Part shown: one piece after another, positions 9,170 through 17,881 of the stretch
Layout of the letters: each line of letters starts with the position of its first letter
Numbering within the stretch: position 1 is the first letter of the stretch
Source of the DNA: Prevotella sp.
Lineage (GTDB): Bacteria; Bacteroidota; Bacteroidia; Bacteroidales; Bacteroidaceae
Assembly (NCBI GenBank): GCA_017548275.1
Contig: JAFZAH010000040.1
Location: 62,001 to 126,000, forward strand
Length of the DNA: 64,000 nucleotides
Direction of reading: 5' to 3'
The notes under the pieces: model-generated
What the model was told of the DNA's origin: nothing
What the model saw: the letters and a program-made list of their open reading frames with translations, nothing else
Database searches by the model: none
Translations under genes and position numbers: made by a program

Positions 9170-10348
9170 ATGGAAAATCAATCCAACCGATATATGATGC
9201 GCGGTGTATCTGCCGCGAAGGAAGACGTCCACAATGCCATCAAAAATATAGACAAAGGCATCTTCCCGCAGGCCTTCTGCAAAATTATTCCTGACATTTT
9301 GGGCGGTGATCCGGAGTATTGCAATATCATGCATGCGGATGGTGCCGGCACAAAGTCGTCATTGGCCTTTATGTATTGGAAAGAGACTGACGACCTGAGT
9401 GTATGGAAAGGCATCGCTCAAGACGCCATTGTGATGAATACCGACGATTTACTGTGCGTGGGCGCTACTGACAACATATTGGTTTCAAGCACAATTGGCC
9501 GTAACAAGATGTTAGTGCCTGGCGAAGTCATCTCAGCCATCATCAACGGTACAGACGAGTTGTTGGCACAGATGCGCGAGATGGGTGTAGGTATCTGGCC
9601 TACAGGCGGTGAGACAGCCGACGTAGGCGACTTGGTACGCACAATTATCGTCGATTCAACGGTTACTTGCCGTATGCGCCGAGACATGGTGATAGACAAT
9701 GCCAACATCCGACCTGGCGACGTGATAGTCGGTTTGTCTTCATGTGGTCAATCGACATACGAAAACCGCTATAACGGGGGTATGGGCAGTAATGGTCTGA
9801 CCAGTGCCCGCCATGATGTGTTCAGCAAATATTTGGCAGAAAAATATCCGGAGAGTTATGATCATCAAGTGCCCGAGGAACTGGTCTATAGTGGCGGGAA
9901 GACCCTGACAGAACAAATTGAGGGCTTAGGGCTTGATGCCGGCCAGTTGGTGCTCTCCCCCACCCGCACTTATGCACCTGTCATCAAAGAAATACTTGAT
10001 GTACACCGCAGCGATATTCATGGCATGGTACATTGTACTGGCGGTGCACAGACCAAAGTGTTGCATTTTGTCGGCGACAATTGCCGCGTGATAAAAAACA
10101 ATATGTTTGAGATACCTCCATTGTTCCGAATCATCCAAGAAGAAAGCCATACAGACTGGAAAGAGATGTATAAAGTGTTCAACATGGGGCACCGCATGGA
10201 GATATACGTCAATCCGGAATTGGCAGAATCGATTATCAGTATATCAAAATCATTCAACATCGACGCACAAGTAATAGGTCGCGTGGAAAAAGGTCCGAAA
10301 TCGCTGACCATTCATTCCGAATATGGGCTATTCGAATATGAACCTTAA
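9170..10348 (+). CDS. purM: AIR synthase (phosphoribosylformylglycinamidine cyclo-ligase), Bacteroidota type
   Basis: 392 residues from ATG 9170 (MENQSNRYMMRGVSAAKED). The frame reaches back to 9086 within aroE, but only residues from MENQ on look like the family. It closes FGAM to AIR with ATP. HADGAGTKSS, MNTDDLLCVGA, PTGGETADVGD and GLSSCGQSTYENRYNGGMGSNG are the ATP- and substrate-binding loops of the PurM/PurL/HypE/ThiL superfamily. It is longer than E. coli PurM, as in other Bacteroidota. It lies 13 bases before prfA. Confidence 0.95.
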   Translation: MENQSNRYMMRGVSAAKEDVHNAIKNIDKGIFPQAFCKIIPDILGGDPEYCNIMHADGAGTKSSLAFMYWKETDDLSVWKGIAQDAIVMNTDDLLCVGATDNILVSSTIGRNKMLVPGEVISAIINGTDELLAQMREMGVGIWPTGGETADVGDLVRTIIVDSTVTCRMRRDMVIDNANIRPGDVIVGLSSCGQSTYENRYNGGMGSNGLTSARHDVFSKYLAEKYPESYDHQVPEELVYSGGKTLTEQIEGLGLDAGQLVLSPTRTYAPVIKEILDVHRSDIHGMVHCTGGAQTKVLHFVGDNCRVIKNNMFEIPPLFRIIQEESHTDWKEMYKVFNMGHRMEIYVNPELAESIISISKSFNIDAQVIGRVEKGPKSLTIHSEYGLFEYEP

Positions 10349-10361
10349 GTAAGACAGAAAT

Positions 10362-11474
10362 ATGGCAGACAATAACAGCATATTAGAGAAGTTGGACGGG
10401 TTGGAAGCCCGTTTTGAGGAGGTGTCCACGTTGATTACCGACCCAGACGTGATTGCCGATCAGGAACGTTACGTGAAACTGACACGCGAGTATAAAGAAC
10501 TTGGCGGAATTATGGAGGCACGCAAACGATACATCGCATGCCTCACGACCATCAAAGAAGCCAAGGATATTATTGCCAACGAGAGCGACCCTGACATGAA
10601 AGAGATGGCTCGTGAAGAATTGGCGATGAATGAGGAGTTGCAACCTCAGATAGAGGAGGAAATCAAACTGGCGTTGGTTCCGAAAGACCCCGAAGACGCA
10701 AAGAATGTGCAGATGGAAATACGTGCCGGAACAGGAGGTGATGAGGCCGCCTTGTTTGCCGGCGACCTGTTTGCCATGTATAAGAAATTTTGTGATGCCA
10801 AGGGCTGGACCATCTCTGTGACCAGTACAAGCGAAGGCGCCGTAGGCGGTTATAAAGAGATAGACTTTGCTGTAAGCGGAGACAATGTATATGGCATTTT
10901 GAAATATGAATCGGGGGTACACCGGGTACAACGGGTACCTGCGACGGAGACACAAGGACGAATGCACACATCTGCCGCCACTGTGGCAGTTTTGCCAGAA
11001 GCAGATAAGTTCGAGGTGAATATCAACGAAGGCGACATCAAATGGGACACTTTCCGCAGCAGTGGTGCAGGTGGTCAAAATGTGAACAAGGTAGAATCTG
11101 GTGTACGGTTACGCTACCCGTGGAAGAACCCCAACACTGGTGAGGTAGAGGAAATCCTGATAGAATGTACCGAAACACGCGACCAGCCGAAGAACAAAGA
11201 GCGCGCACTTTCACGACTGCGCACATTCATTTATGACCGCGAACACCAGAAATACATGGATGACATAGCAAGTCGCAGAAAGACGCTGGTATCCACAGGC
11301 GACCGTTCGGCAAAAATCCGCACCTACAATTTCCCTCAGGGTCGTGTTACCGACCATCGTATCGGCTATACCACACACGATTTACAGGGATTCTTAGGAG
11401 GCGATATCCAAGCCATGATTGATGCGTTAACCGTAGCCGAAAACGCAGAACGGTTGAAAGAGAGTGAGTTGTAA
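10362..11474 (+). CDS. prfA: Peptide chain release factor 1
   Basis: 370 residues. GGQ at 237-239 (GAGGQNVNK) enters the peptidyl-transferase centre. The codon-recognition tripeptide at 193-195 is PAT, the RF1-type PxT that reads UAA and UAG, not the SPF of RF2. No programmed frameshift is present. The N-terminal helical domain, the RNFPQGRVTDHR-like motif (here YNFPQGRVTDHR) and the C-terminal helix are complete. It lies between purM (13 bases) and pyrF (36 bases). Confidence 0.97.
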   Translation: MADNNSILEKLDGLEARFEEVSTLITDPDVIADQERYVKLTREYKELGGIMEARKRYIACLTTIKEAKDIIANESDPDMKEMAREELAMNEELQPQIEEEIKLALVPKDPEDAKNVQMEIRAGTGGDEAALFAGDLFAMYKKFCDAKGWTISVTSTSEGAVGGYKEIDFAVSGDNVYGILKYESGVHRVQRVPATETQGRMHTSAATVAVLPEADKFEVNINEGDIKWDTFRSSGAGGQNVNKVESGVRLRYPWKNPNTGEVEEILIECTETRDQPKNKERALSRLRTFIYDREHQKYMDDIASRRKTLVSTGDRSAKIRTYNFPQGRVTDHRIGYTTHDLQGFLGGDIQAMIDALTVAENAERLKESEL

Positions 11475-11510
11475 AGTTGTGAGGTTTTAAGGTATATAAA
11501 TAGGACTGAT

Positions 11511-12338
11511 ATGACAAGGCAAGAACTGATAGAACAAATTTTCACGAAAAAGAGTTTTTTGTGTGTAGGTCTTGACACCGACATTAAAAAGATTCCAGAG
11601 CATCTACTGTCCGAGGAAGACCCGATTTTCGCCTTCAATCGCCTGATTATAGATGCGACTGCACCATATTGCGTTTCGTATAAGCCCAATCTTGCATTTT
11701 ATGAGAGTGGCGGTGTGAAGGGTATGGTCTCATTTGAGAAAACTATTCAATACCTCAAAACTCATTATCCGCAGCATTTTATCGTCGCAGATGCGAAGCG
11801 CGGCGATATCGGCAACACATCGACGATGTATGCCCGCACATTCTTTGAAGAATATGACATCGACTCTCTGACTGTTGCCCCCTATATGGGCGAAGACAGC
11901 GTGAAACCATTTCTCTCTTATCCAGGCAAATGGGTGATATTGTTGGCGCTGACAAGCAACAAAGGCTCATTTGATTTCCAATTGACAGCAGATGAGAGTG
12001 GCGAACGGTTGTTTGAGAAAGTGCTTCGCATCTCCCAACGATGGGGCGATGACGAGAATATGATGTATGTAGTTGGAGCCACACGCGGTGACATGTTTCT
12101 GGACGTTAGGAAAATTGTTCCTAATCACTTTTTGTTAGTACCCGGTGTTGGTGCCCAAGGCGGCAGTTTGTCAGAGGTGTGCCGTTACGGCATGACAAAA
12201 GAATGCGGCCTTTTGGTTAACTCGTCACGTGGCATTATTTATGCGAGCCAGGGTGAGGACTTTGCCATCAAAGCAGGTGAAAAAGCAAAAGCCTTGCAAG
12301 AAGAGATGAGCGCAGAATTAGAGAAAATAGCCAGATAA
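11511..12338 (+). CDS. pyrF: Orotidine 5'-phosphate decarboxylase (type 2)
   Basis: 275 residues, the longer type-2 form (TIGR02127 class) found in Bacteroidota and actinobacteria. It makes UMP from OMP. The active-site signature [12 protein letters not shown] holds the Lys/Asp pair, [12 protein letters not shown] opens the first strand, and the C-terminal [11 protein letters not shown] followed by NSSRGIIYA binds phosphate. An imperfect GGACTGAT precedes the ATG. It follows prfA and precedes an HD-domain gene by 24 bases. Confidence 0.95.
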   Translation: MTRQELIEQIFTKKSFLCVGLDTDIKKIPEHLLSEEDPIFAFNRLIIDATAPYCVSYKPNLAFYESGGVKGMVSFEKTIQYLKTHYPQHFIVADAKRGDIGNTSTMYARTFFEEYDIDSLTVAPYMGEDSVKPFLSYPGKWVILLALTSNKGSFDFQLTADESGERLFEKVLRISQRWGDDENMMYVVGATRGDMFLDVRKIVPNHFLLVPGVGAQGGSLSEVCRYGMTKECGLLVNSSRGIIYASQGEDFAIKAGEKAKALQEEMSAELEKIAR

Positions 12339-12362
12339 AAAACTGACCCAACAGACAAACGA

Positions 12363-13586
12363 ATGGGTGATCATAAAATCATCAACGACCCAGTATTCGG
12401 ATTCATCAAGATACCAAAAGGCATCTTGCTCGACATCGTGAAACATCCCTTGATGCAACGATTGTCGAGAATCAAGCAATTGGGCTTGGCGTCGTTTGTC
12501 TATCCTGGGGCGCAACACACCCGTTTTCAGCACTCCATCGGTTCATTCCACCTGATGAGCGAAGCAATTCTCTCACTCACACAAAAAGGGATTTTTATTT
12601 TTGACAGCGAGGCAGAGGCTGTCCAAGCCGCAATCCTGATGCACGATATTGGTCATGGGCCGTTCTCACATGTGCTGGAGAATACGCTTATCCACGGCAT
12701 CTCTCATGAGGAAATCTCGCTGTTGATGATGGAACACATCAACAATAGCATGAACGGCAACCTGAATTTGGCGTTGAACATTTTTAAGGATCGTTACCCC
12801 AAACGGTTTCTACATCAACTCATCAGCAGCCAGTTAGATATGGACCGTTTAGACTATCTTCGTCGTGACAGTTTCTTTACAGGTGTGACAGAAGGCAATA
12901 TCGGCAGTGCCCGCATCATCAAGATGCTCAATGTGGTTGAAGATAATTTGGTGGTTGACCAAAAAGGCATATATTCGATAGAAAATTATCTGACCTCACG
13001 ACGATTGATGTATTGGCAGGTTTATCTTCATAAAACCACCGTTGCCTGTGAGAAAGTATTGGTCAACACCTTGAAACGTGCCAAAGATTTGGTGACAAAA
13101 GGTCATAATATATTTGCCCCGCCATCATTGCAATATTTTCTTTATAATGACGTGAACAAAGATTGGTTCTTGTCGCATGATGAATCACTGATGACATATA
13201 GTCAGTTAGACGACAACGACATCTGGTGTGCTGTGAAAGAATGGTCAAGAAGCGATGACCCTATCCTTTCATTATTGGCTAGGAATTTAGTGAACCGTAG
13301 ACCATTCAGAGTTGAAATCAGTGAAGAACCTTATTCAGAAGAATATTTACACAATCTTCGCCATCGCATCAGTGTCAGTTCGGGCATTGCAGAAGAAGAA
13401 TGTGACTATCTGATGAGTGTAAATGCCATCGAGAAAGACATGTATGATGTGAATGACGACCATATCAGCATTTTATACAATGACGGTACGACCAAAGACA
13501 TTACCGAAGCATCGGAAATATTGAATGTGGCATTACTTTCAAAGAAAGTAAAGAAATACTATCTTTGCTATCAAAGATTAGATTAA
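12363..13586 (+). CDS. HD-domain phosphohydrolase (dNTPase-like)
   Basis: 407 residues. The HD-superfamily metal ligands are all present: H in TRFQHSIGSFHLM, H-D in ILMHDIGHGPFSH, and the distant D in LDMDRLDYLRRDSF. The whole N-terminal half reads like the SAMHD1/YdhJ group of dNTP triphosphohydrolases, which cleave dNTPs to the nucleoside and triphosphate. Substrate here is not shown. Last gene of the run that began at phoH. A 177-base gap with a new promoter follows. Confidence 0.85.
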   Translation: MGDHKIINDPVFGFIKIPKGILLDIVKHPLMQRLSRIKQLGLASFVYPGAQHTRFQHSIGSFHLMSEAILSLTQKGIFIFDSEAEAVQAAILMHDIGHGPFSHVLENTLIHGISHEEISLLMMEHINNSMNGNLNLALNIFKDRYPKRFLHQLISSQLDMDRLDYLRRDSFFTGVTEGNIGSARIIKMLNVVEDNLVVDQKGIYSIENYLTSRRLMYWQVYLHKTTVACEKVLVNTLKRAKDLVTKGHNIFAPPSLQYFLYNDVNKDWFLSHDESLMTYSQLDDNDIWCAVKEWSRSDDPILSLLARNLVNRRPFRVEISEEPYSEEYLHNLRHRISVSSGIAEEECDYLMSVNAIEKDMYDVNDDHISILYNDGTTKDITEASEILNVALLSKKVKKYYLCYQRLD

Positions 13587-13704
13587 CCCGCTTACTTCCC
13601 GAAGAGTAGGTGTTATCATTGCATCAGACTAACGGCATTTTCTGAATAATTAGTTGTTTAACGCAGCATTTCGGGTATAAAAAATGAAAAAAAGATTTTT
13701 TCAT

Positions 13705-13735
13705 TTTGTATTCCGCTCAATTTGCAGTATATTTG
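13705..13735 (+). promoter_or_regulatory. Promoter of the lpxD-lpxC/fabZ-lpxA-miaA-PBP run
   Basis: TTTG at 13705-13708, 19 bases, then TATATTTG at 13728-13735, an exact Bacteroidota -33/-7 pair. Transcription should start near 13742. The ATG at 13764 is then about 20 bases into the message, which rules out the longer lpxD frame from 13722. Confidence 0.75.
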
Positions 13736-13763
13736 CAAAATAATTGTACCAAAGTATTTGAAA

Positions 13764-14801
13764 ATGGATTTTACTGCGAAACAAATAGCCGGATTGATAG
13801 GAGGAAGAATTGAAGGTGACGAGAATATGACCGTGAATTCTTTTTCTAAAATTGAAGAAGGAAAGCCTGGTTCCATATCATTCCTATCTAATCCGAAATA
13901 CACCCATTATATTTATACAAGCGAGTCTAGCGTCATCATCGTGAATGAAGACCTAGTTTTGGAACAAGAAGTGAAACCCACTCTGATTCGCGTGAAAAAT
14001 GCTTACGAGAGCGTAGCCAAATTATTACAGATTTACGAATCGATGAAACCTAAGAAAAAAGGCATCGACTCGCTGGCGTTTATCTCATCAAAAGCAAAGA
14101 TGGGCTCTGATTGTTATGTCGGTGCTTTTGCATATATTGCTGATGGAGCGGTCATCGGTGACCGTTGTCTAATCTATCCTCATGTGCATATCGGCGAGGG
14201 TGTGGTACTTGGTGATGATTGCATCGTCTATCCCAATGTTACCATTTATCATGGTTGTCAGTTGGGCAATAGAGTTACTATCCATGCGGGCAGTGTGATT
14301 GGTGCCGACGGCTTCGGTTTCGCGCCTAATGCCGATGGTTACGACAAGATACCTCAAATCGGCATCGTGAAGATTGAAGATGATGTGGAGATAGGCGCCA
14401 ACTCTTGTGTGGATCGCTCAACGATGGGGCAAACTGTGATTCATAAAGGTGTGAAGTTGGATAATCTGGTACAGGTAGCACACAACTGTGAAGTGGGCGA
14501 AAATACGGTTATGTCCGCTCAGGTCGGTATTGCCGGTTCTACGAAAGTCGGATCATGGTGTATGTTTGGCGGTCAGGTAGGTGTGGCTGGTCACATCACC
14601 ATCGGTGATAAGGTGTTTTTAGGTGCTCAATCGGGCGCTCCCGGCAGCATTAAGAGCAACCAGACACTCATTGGAACCCCGCCCATGCCCCCCACCCCAT
14701 ACTTTAAATCACAAGCGATATTCCGTCGTTTGCCCGACATGTATAAGCAGTTGAACGAACTTCAGAAAGAAATAGACGAATTAAAGAAACAATTAAAATA
14801 A
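13764..14801 (+). CDS. lpxD: UDP-3-O-(3-hydroxyacyl)glucosamine N-acyltransferase
   Basis: 345 residues from ATG 13764. The frame extends to 13722, but that overlaps the -7 box. Third step of lipid A synthesis. The N-terminal uridine-binding domain is followed by a long left-handed beta-helix of hexapeptide repeats (for example [17 protein letters not shown]) with the catalytic His in [10 protein letters not shown], and a C-terminal helix that ends in Lys/Glu heptads. Full family length. It lies 3 bases before lpxC/fabZ. Confidence 0.96.
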   Translation: MDFTAKQIAGLIGGRIEGDENMTVNSFSKIEEGKPGSISFLSNPKYTHYIYTSESSVIIVNEDLVLEQEVKPTLIRVKNAYESVAKLLQIYESMKPKKKGIDSLAFISSKAKMGSDCYVGAFAYIADGAVIGDRCLIYPHVHIGEGVVLGDDCIVYPNVTIYHGCQLGNRVTIHAGSVIGADGFGFAPNADGYDKIPQIGIVKIEDDVEIGANSCVDRSTMGQTVIHKGVKLDNLVQVAHNCEVGENTVMSAQVGIAGSTKVGSWCMFGGQVGVAGHITIGDKVFLGAQSGAPGSIKSNQTLIGTPPMPPTPYFKSQAIFRRLPDMYKQLNELQKEIDELKKQLK

Positions 14802-14804
14802 ATT

Positions 14805-16190
14805 ATGTTGAAACAAAAAACTCTTAAAGGCAGTTTCTCTTTGTTTGGCAAGGGTCTGCACACCGGTTTAAGTCTGACCGTCACATTCAACCCTGCATCG
14901 GAGAACACAGGTTATAAGATACAACGAATTGACCTTGAGGGTCAGCCCATCATTGATGCAGTAGCCGAGAAGGTTGTTGACACTCAGCGGGGAACAGTTC
15001 TCGCCTCCGACGATGTGCGTGTATCTACTGTGGAGCATGGCCTTGCTGCTCTCTACGCATTAGGCATAGACAACTGTCTGATACAGGTGAATGGCCCCGA
15101 GTTTCCCATTCTCGACGGCAGTTCAGCCATGTATGTGGAAAAGATTCTTCAAGTAGGTGTTGTTGATCAGAACGCTCCCAAAGACTATTATATCATTCGT
15201 CACAAGATAGAAGTAAAAGATGACAAGAGCGGTTCCTGCATCACCATTCTGCCAGATGATGATTTCAGTATAACGGCGATGTGCTCGTTTGAGTCGAAGT
15301 TCATCAATAGTCAGTTTGCGACGTTGGACAACATCAACAAATTCGCTGAAGAGATAGCCCCGGCACGTACCTTCGTGTTTGTACGAGACATCGAACCCTT
15401 GCTGAAAGCCAATCTCATAAAAGGCGGTGACATGGACAACGCCATTGTCATCTATGAGAAACAAACCACTCAAGAAAGGTTAGATCAGTTGGCAGATTTG
15501 CTTAAAGTGCCTCACATGGATGCCACTCACATGGGGTACATCCAACCTAAGCCATTGGTATGGGATAATGAGTGTACTCGCCATAAATTGCTTGATATCA
15601 TCGGTGACATGGCTCTGATTGGAAAACCCATTAAAGGCCGTATCATAGCCACCCGTCCCGGTCATACCATCAACAACAAGTTTGCCCGTCTGATGCGCCG
15701 CGAAATTCGTAAGCATGAGATACAGGCTCCTATATATGATCCGAATGAGGCTCCCGTGATGGATAACATCCGTATTCGTGAGTTGTTGCCCCACCGTTAT
15801 CCCATGCAGTTGGTGGATAAGGTCATAGCCCTTGGTCCTACCAGCATTGTCGGTGTTAAGAACGTGACGAGCAATGAGCCTTTCTTTACGGGTCACTTCC
15901 CTCAAGAGCCGGTCATGCCCGGTGTTTTGATGATTGAGGCGATGGCACAGTGTGGTGGCCTGCTTGTTCTCAACACCGTTGACGAACCCGAACGTTGGTC
16001 CACATATTTCATGAAAATCGACGATGTGAAATTCCGTCTAAAAGTGGTTCCCGGTGACACCCTGCTCTTTAGGGTCGAATTGTTGCAACCCCTCCGTCAC
16101 GGTATCAGTTCTATGAAAGGTTATATGTTTGTCGGCGACCATGTTGTGGCCGAAGCGACATTTACTGCCCAGATAGTGAAAAACAAATAA
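14805..16190 (+). CDS. lpxC: Bifunctional LpxC deacetylase / FabZ dehydratase fusion
   Basis: 461 residues. Residues 1 to about 300 are LpxC, the zinc UDP-3-O-acyl-GlcNAc deacetylase that commits to lipid A: STVEHGLAALYALGIDN and CTRHKLLDIIGDMALIG give the zinc His and Asp ligands. Residues about 315-461 are FabZ, the 3-hydroxyacyl-ACP dehydratase: LPHRYPMQLVDKV, then GHFPQEPVMPGVLMIEAMAQ with the catalytic His and Glu. The fusion is a known Bacteroidota and Chlorobi trait. It couples fatty-acid elongation and lipid A synthesis, which compete for hydroxyacyl-ACP. Confidence 0.96.
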   Translation: MLKQKTLKGSFSLFGKGLHTGLSLTVTFNPASENTGYKIQRIDLEGQPIIDAVAEKVVDTQRGTVLASDDVRVSTVEHGLAALYALGIDNCLIQVNGPEFPILDGSSAMYVEKILQVGVVDQNAPKDYYIIRHKIEVKDDKSGSCITILPDDDFSITAMCSFESKFINSQFATLDNINKFAEEIAPARTFVFVRDIEPLLKANLIKGGDMDNAIVIYEKQTTQERLDQLADLLKVPHMDATHMGYIQPKPLVWDNECTRHKLLDIIGDMALIGKPIKGRIIATRPGHTINNKFARLMRREIRKHEIQAPIYDPNEAPVMDNIRIRELLPHRYPMQLVDKVIALGPTSIVGVKNVTSNEPFFTGHFPQEPVMPGVLMIEAMAQCGGLLVLNTVDEPERWSTYFMKIDDVKFRLKVVPGDTLLFRVELLQPLRHGISSMKGYMFVGDHVVAEATFTAQIVKNK

Positions 16191-16201
16191 ATCATTAAAC
16201 C

Positions 16202-16972
16202 ATGAATACCATTAGCCCGTTAGCATACGTCCATCCCGAAGCACAATTGGGTGACAACAATGTCATCGGACCGTTTTGTTATATCGACCGTAACACTGTT
16301 ATAGGAGACAATAATGTCCTACAAAACAGTGTGACTATCCATTATGGTGCACGCATCGGCAATAACAATGAGTTTTTCCCGGGTGCGAGCATCTCAACCA
16401 AACCACAGGATTTAAAATTCAAAGGTGAGGACACGATATGTGTGATTGGCAACAACAACAGTATCCGTGAGAGTGTCACTATTTCCCGTGGTACCGCATC
16501 GAAGGGACAGACTACGATTGGCAACGACTGCCTCCTGATGGAAAACATGCATGTGGCCCATGATTGTGTGTTGGGCAATCACCTGATTATCGGTAATTCA
16601 ACTAAAATAGCCGGTGAGGTGACAATTGACGACTATGCCATTATCAGTGCCACATGTCTGATTCATCAGTTCTGCCGAGTGGGAGGTTATGGTATGTTCC
16701 AAGGCGGTAGCCGCACAAGCCAGGACATTCCCCCGTACATCATCGCAGGTAAAGAGCCTATACGCTATGCTGGTGTTAACATCATCGGTTTGCGTCGCCA
16801 TGGATTCAGCAACGAACTGATAGAGCAGATACATGAGGCATACCGTATATTGTATTCAAAGGGGTTGATGGCCGAAGGTATTCAGGAAATCCGCCGCACA
16901 TTGCCCGACATCCCTGAAATCAACTATATCACCCAGTTTGTTGAGTCGTCGAAACGCGGTATCATTCGTTAA
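16202..16972 (+). CDS. lpxA: UDP-N-acetylglucosamine acyltransferase
   Basis: 256 residues. First step of lipid A synthesis. The beta-helix of hexapeptide repeats begins with PLAYVHPEAQLGDNNVIG. The catalytic His is in ENMHVAHDCVLGNH, followed by CLIHQFCRVGGYGMFQGGS and a C-terminal helical domain with NIIGLRRHGF. Normal length. It follows lpxC/fabZ by 11 bases and precedes miaA by 6. Confidence 0.97.
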   Translation: MNTISPLAYVHPEAQLGDNNVIGPFCYIDRNTVIGDNNVLQNSVTIHYGARIGNNNEFFPGASISTKPQDLKFKGEDTICVIGNNNSIRESVTISRGTASKGQTTIGNDCLLMENMHVAHDCVLGNHLIIGNSTKIAGEVTIDDYAIISATCLIHQFCRVGGYGMFQGGSRTSQDIPPYIIAGKEPIRYAGVNIIGLRRHGFSNELIEQIHEAYRILYSKGLMAEGIQEIRRTLPDIPEINYITQFVESSKRGIIR

Positions 16973-16978
16973 GCACAA

Positions 16979-17881
16979 ATGCAAAACCTGGTTGTCATCA
17001 CCGGCCCGACGGGAGTAGGTAAAACGGCGACCTGTCTTAAACTGGCAACGCATTACGGCATCCCGATTATCAATGCAGACTCACGTCAGATATACTCTGG
17101 TCTTTGTATCGGTACTGCCGCCCCCACCCCAGAGCAGTTGTCGCAGGTGAGACATTATTTTGTTGGCACGTTGTCTGTAAGCGACTATTACAGCGCCTCG
17201 CGTTATGAAGAAGATGTCATCCACCTACTAACCCATGAATTATCCTCTTCGCCATTAACCTTGATGAGCGGAGGAAGCATGATGTACATAGACGCTGTAT
17301 GCAACGGCATTGACGATATACCAACGATAGATGAAAATACACGTGTATTACTGAAACAAAAACTGGAAAAAGAAGGACTTGAAAGCCTATGTGAGGAACT
17401 ACGGTTGTTAGATCCGGACTATTATGAGATTGTTGACCGCAAAAACACACGTCGTGTTGTTCATGCTTTGGAAATCTGCTATATGACAGGTCATCCTTAC
17501 ACCCGATTTAGAACCCACCAACAGGCAGCCCGTCCATTTCACATCATCAAGATAGGGTTAACCCGTGACCGCAAAGAATTATATGACCGCATCAACCGCC
17601 GCGTTGATATGATGATGGAAGAAGGACTATTGGAGGAAGTCCGACGAATGCTGCCCTACCGCCATGAGAATGCCCTTAACACAGTTGGGTATAAAGAGAT
17701 GTTTGAATATCTTGACGGCAACATGACTTTGGAAGAAGCCGTGGAACGCATCAAGGGCAGCACACGCCGTTATTGCCGCAAACAACTGACATGGTTTAAG
17801 CGCGATCCGTCGGTACAATGGTTTCATCCTGACGCATACGATGATATTATTCGTCACATCGAAGAAAACATGATAAGATGA
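16979..17881 (+). CDS. miaA: tRNA dimethylallyltransferase
   Basis: 300 residues. It transfers a dimethylallyl group to A37 of tRNAs reading UNN codons. P-loop GPTGVGKTATCLKLA at the N-terminus, NADSRQIYSGLCIGTAAP, and VGTLSVSDYYSASRYEED. Near the C-terminus are the conserved VGYKEMFEYLDG and the TRRYCRKQLTWFKRD tRNA-binding segment. The stop overlaps the next start (ATGA at 17878-17881). Confidence 0.96.
   Translation: MQNLVVITGPTGVGKTATCLKLATHYGIPIINADSRQIYSGLCIGTAAPTPEQLSQVRHYFVGTLSVSDYYSASRYEEDVIHLLTHELSSSPLTLMSGGSMMYIDAVCNGIDDIPTIDENTRVLLKQKLEKEGLESLCEELRLLDPDYYEIVDRKNTRRVVHALEICYMTGHPYTRFRTHQQAARPFHIIKIGLTRDRKELYDRINRRVDMMMEEGLLEEVRRMLPYRHENALNTVGYKEMFEYLDGNMTLEEAVERIKGSTRRYCRKQLTWFKRDPSVQWFHPDAYDDIIRHIEENMIR

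Noticed and set aside
10383-11078. Minus-strand frame of 231 codons opposite prfA
   Set aside because: prfA is intact with GGQ and PAT motifs. The opposite frame has no motif.
13722-13763. N-terminal extension of lpxD
   Set aside because: It overlaps the TATATTTG -7 box. The family start matches ATG 13764.
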